Source: Nevskiales bacterium
GTDB lineage: Bacteria; Pseudomonadota; Gammaproteobacteria; Steroidobacterales; GCA-2729495
Direction: 5' to 3'
NCBI GenBank assembly: GCA_011526045.1
Contig: WYBE01000032.1
Location: 1-64,000, forward strand
DNA: 64,000 nucleotides
Shown: in pieces, positions 62,580-64,000 of the stretch
Layout: the number at the start of each line of letters is the position of its first letter
Numbering within the stretch: position 1 is the stretch's first letter
Notes under the pieces: generated by a model
Database searches by the model: none
What the model was told of the DNA's origin: nothing
Seen by the model: only the letters and a program-made list of their open reading frames with translations
Program-made: the position numbers and the translations under genes

Positions 62580-63323
62580 ATGGCCGGTCACAGCAAGTGG
62601 GCGAATATCCAGCATCGCAAGGGCGCCCAGGACAAGAAGCGCGGCAAGGTGTTCAGCAAGCTGATCCGCGAGCTGACGATAGCCGCGCGCCTCGGGGGCA
62701 GCGACCCTGGGGCCAATCCCCGGCTGCGACTGGCGATCGACAAGGCCCGCGGCCAGAACCTGCCGAAGGACACGCTGGAGCGCGCGATCCAGCGCGGCGC
62801 GGGCCGGCTCGACGGGGTGCAGATCGAGGAAGTGACCTATGAGGGCTACGGCCCGGGTGGCGCGGCGGTGATGGTTTCCTGCCTGACCGATAATCGCAAT
62901 CGCACCGTGTCGGAGATCCGGCACGTGTTCGCGCGGCACGGCGGCAATCTCGGCGCCGATGGCTCGGTCGGCTACCTGTTCAACCGGGTCGGGTTGCTGA
63001 GCTTCACGGCAGGTACCGATGAGGAGAGCCTGCTTGCCGCCGCGCTCGATGCCGGAGCCGAAGATGTCGTGAACAGCGACGACGGTTCGATCGAGGTGCT
63101 GACCGATCCGGCGGATTTCGAGGCGGTGCGCGATGCGCTCGCGAAGCTGGAGTTCGTGCCGCAGCACGCCGAGGTGACACTGCGTTCCGCGGTGAGCGCC
63201 CGGCTGGATCCGGATGCGGGCGCGCACATGCTGCGCCTGCTGGAAGATCTCGACGAACTGGACGACGTGCAGAACGTGTGCTCCAACGCGGATATCCCCG
63301 AGGAGGTCATCGCGCGGCTCTAG
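62580..63323 (+). CDS. yebC: YebC/PmpR family transcriptional or translational factor
   Basis: The 247-residue protein starts MAGHSKWANIQHRKGAQDKK, the invariant YebC N-terminus. Family members were described as DNA-binding regulators (PmpR) and as ribosome-associated factors; the role is not settled. The adjacent yebC-ruvC-ruvA order is that of most gammaproteobacteria. The ruvC start follows 31 bp after its stop. Confidence 0.96.
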   Translation: MAGHSKWANIQHRKGAQDKKRGKVFSKLIRELTIAARLGGSDPGANPRLRLAIDKARGQNLPKDTLERAIQRGAGRLDGVQIEEVTYEGYGPGGAAVMVSCLTDNRNRTVSEIRHVFARHGGNLGADGSVGYLFNRVGLLSFTAGTDEESLLAAALDAGAEDVVNSDDGSIEVLTDPADFEAVRDALAKLEFVPQHAEVTLRSAVSARLDPDAGAHMLRLLEDLDELDDVQNVCSNADIPEEVIARL

Positions 63324-63354
63324 CGTTGCCTGCGGGCAGCCGCCTGTAACCGAC

Positions 63355-63879
63355 ATGGGGGAGTGGACTCGAATACTTGGCATCGACCCGGGCTCGCGCG
63401 TGACCGGGTTCGGCTGCATCGAGAGCAATGGTGCGGCATCCCGCTATGTCGCGAGCGGCTGCATCCGTACCGACGGCGCAGCGCTGCCGCCGCGACTGCG
63501 GGCGATTTTCGACGGGGTCCGCGCGCTGGTCGTGCAGCACCAGCCGCAGGAGATCGCGATCGAGCAGGTGTTCGTGCATCGCAATGCCGACAGCGCGCTC
63601 AAGCTCGGCCAGGCGCGTTCCGCCGCGATCTGCGCGACCTTCGGGCCGGGCGTGGCCGTGCACGAGTACGCGGCCCGGGCGGTGAAGCAGGCCGTGGTCG
63701 GACGTGGCGGGGCGGACAAGGCGCAGGTCCAGCACATGGTGCGCGCGCTGCTCCGCCTGACTACCCCGCTGCTGGCCGACGAGGCTGATGCGCTCGCCGT
63801 CGCCCTGTGCCACGCGCACAGCCGGCCGCTGGCGGCGCGACTGGCGGCAGTGTCCGGCCTGCGGGTGGTGCGCGGATGA
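63355..63879 (+). CDS. ruvC: Holliday junction resolvase RuvC
   Basis: A 174-residue RNase H-fold endonuclease with catalytic acids in [33 protein letters not shown] (Glu) and [14 protein letters not shown] (Asp pair). RuvC dimers cut Holliday junctions with RuvAB. The ATG at 63355 gives [13 protein letters not shown]; upstream frame is non-conserved. Its stop overlaps the ruvA ATG by three bases (ATGA). Confidence 0.97.
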   Translation: MGEWTRILGIDPGSRVTGFGCIESNGAASRYVASGCIRTDGAALPPRLRAIFDGVRALVVQHQPQEIAIEQVFVHRNADSALKLGQARSAAICATFGPGVAVHEYAARAVKQAVVGRGGADKAQVQHMVRALLRLTTPLLADEADALAVALCHAHSRPLAARLAAVSGLRVVRG

Positions 63880-64000
63880 TCGGCTTTCTGCGAGGGGTGC
63901 TGGTGCACAAGGAGCCGCCGCAGCTCGTGCTCGAGGTCGGCGGCGTCGGTTACGAGGTGGAGGCGCCGATGTCCACCTGGACGCGCCTGCCGGCGCTTGG
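63876..64000 (+). CDS. ruvA: Holliday junction DNA helicase RuvA (5' part)
   Basis: The first 41 residues start [15 protein letters not shown] and continue [19 protein letters not shown], the OB-fold DNA-binding domain of RuvA. RuvA binds four-way junctions and recruits RuvB. The gene runs out of the window. It starts inside the ruvC stop, showing translational coupling. Confidence 0.95.
   Translation, partial: MIGFLRGVLVHKEPPQLVLEVGGVGYEVEAPMSTWTRLPAL

Overview
The window is GC-rich chromosomal DNA from a gammaproteobacterium. Three syntenic blocks support this: rne/rluC-yceF-yceD-rpmF-plsX-fabH, clpS-clpA-infA/trxB/ftsK-lolA-rarA-serS, and sucA-sucB-lpd followed by yebC-ruvC-ruvA. The order matches E. 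coli and Pseudomonas, while the LexA-controlled imuA-imuB-dnaE2 cassette, the VPLPA-CTERM protein and the DUF5658 protein fit GC-rich lineages such as Xanthomonadales, Nevskiales or Steroidobacterales. No 16S or rpoB is present, so the lineage is inference.

Layout: 1-0.6 kb is a scarred edge (C-terminal scrap of a probable IS transposase, antitoxin gene, toxin gene with a nonsense codon). 0.85-8.3 kb holds RNase E, RluC, Maf, YceD, L32 and the start of fatty-acid/phospholipid synthesis (plsX, fabH). 8.4-9.8 kb pairs an L,D-transpeptidase with a Braun-type lipoprotein across a bidirectional terminator. 10.1-16.1 kb is an SOS mutagenesis operon, lexA-imuA-imuB-dnaE2, behind two perfect tandem LexA boxes. 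16.1-22.4 kb (minus strand) is a partial type II secretion operon gspC-D-E-F plus a small acidic protein. 22.7-25.6 kb is clpS-clpA-infA; 25.7-27.9 kb a GNAT protein and thioredoxin reductase; 28.1-36.5 kb ftsK-lolA-vanZ-like-rarA-serS-prolyl oligopeptidase, ending in a tRNA-Ser. 36.7-42.1 kb is mixed housekeeping (trmH, yjbQ, NAD-isocitrate dehydrogenase, tRNA-Arg, a lipoprotein, a beta-CASP nuclease).

42.07-52.97 kb is the accessory region. A respiratory nitrate reductase operon (narK-G-H-J-I-ppiC, minus strand) lies between two same-orientation copies of one REP-associated tyrosine transposase (RAYT) element. The right copy is intact with 25-bp perfect inverted ends; the left copy has an ATG-to-ACG start mutation, a net 625-bp internal deletion and no right end. 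Next to the left copy lie a fragment of an HNH endonuclease gene and a fragment of a TonB-dependent receptor, the latter fused head-on to a truncated ppiC.

53-56.7 kb has poorly conserved genes: a DUF1566-like VPLPA-CTERM protein followed by a stub resembling the four-helix-bundle Avd protein of diversity-generating retroelements, a secreted HemF-like protein, an NTF2-like protein and a DUF5658 membrane protein. 56.9-64 kb is the 2-oxoglutarate dehydrogenase complex (sucA-sucB-lpd), then yebC-ruvC-ruvA, cut by the window edge.

Together the genes suggest an aerobe with a full 2-oxoglutarate step that can respire nitrate, has an error-prone SOS polymerase set, and secretes proteins by a type II system whose remaining genes are elsewhere. 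The most unusual material is the RAYT-bracketed nar region, the antisense-tRNA tail on the S9 peptidase, the cysteine-free GspE, and two apparent pseudo-enzymes or divergent paralogues (phosphoglycerate-mutase-like and HemF-like).
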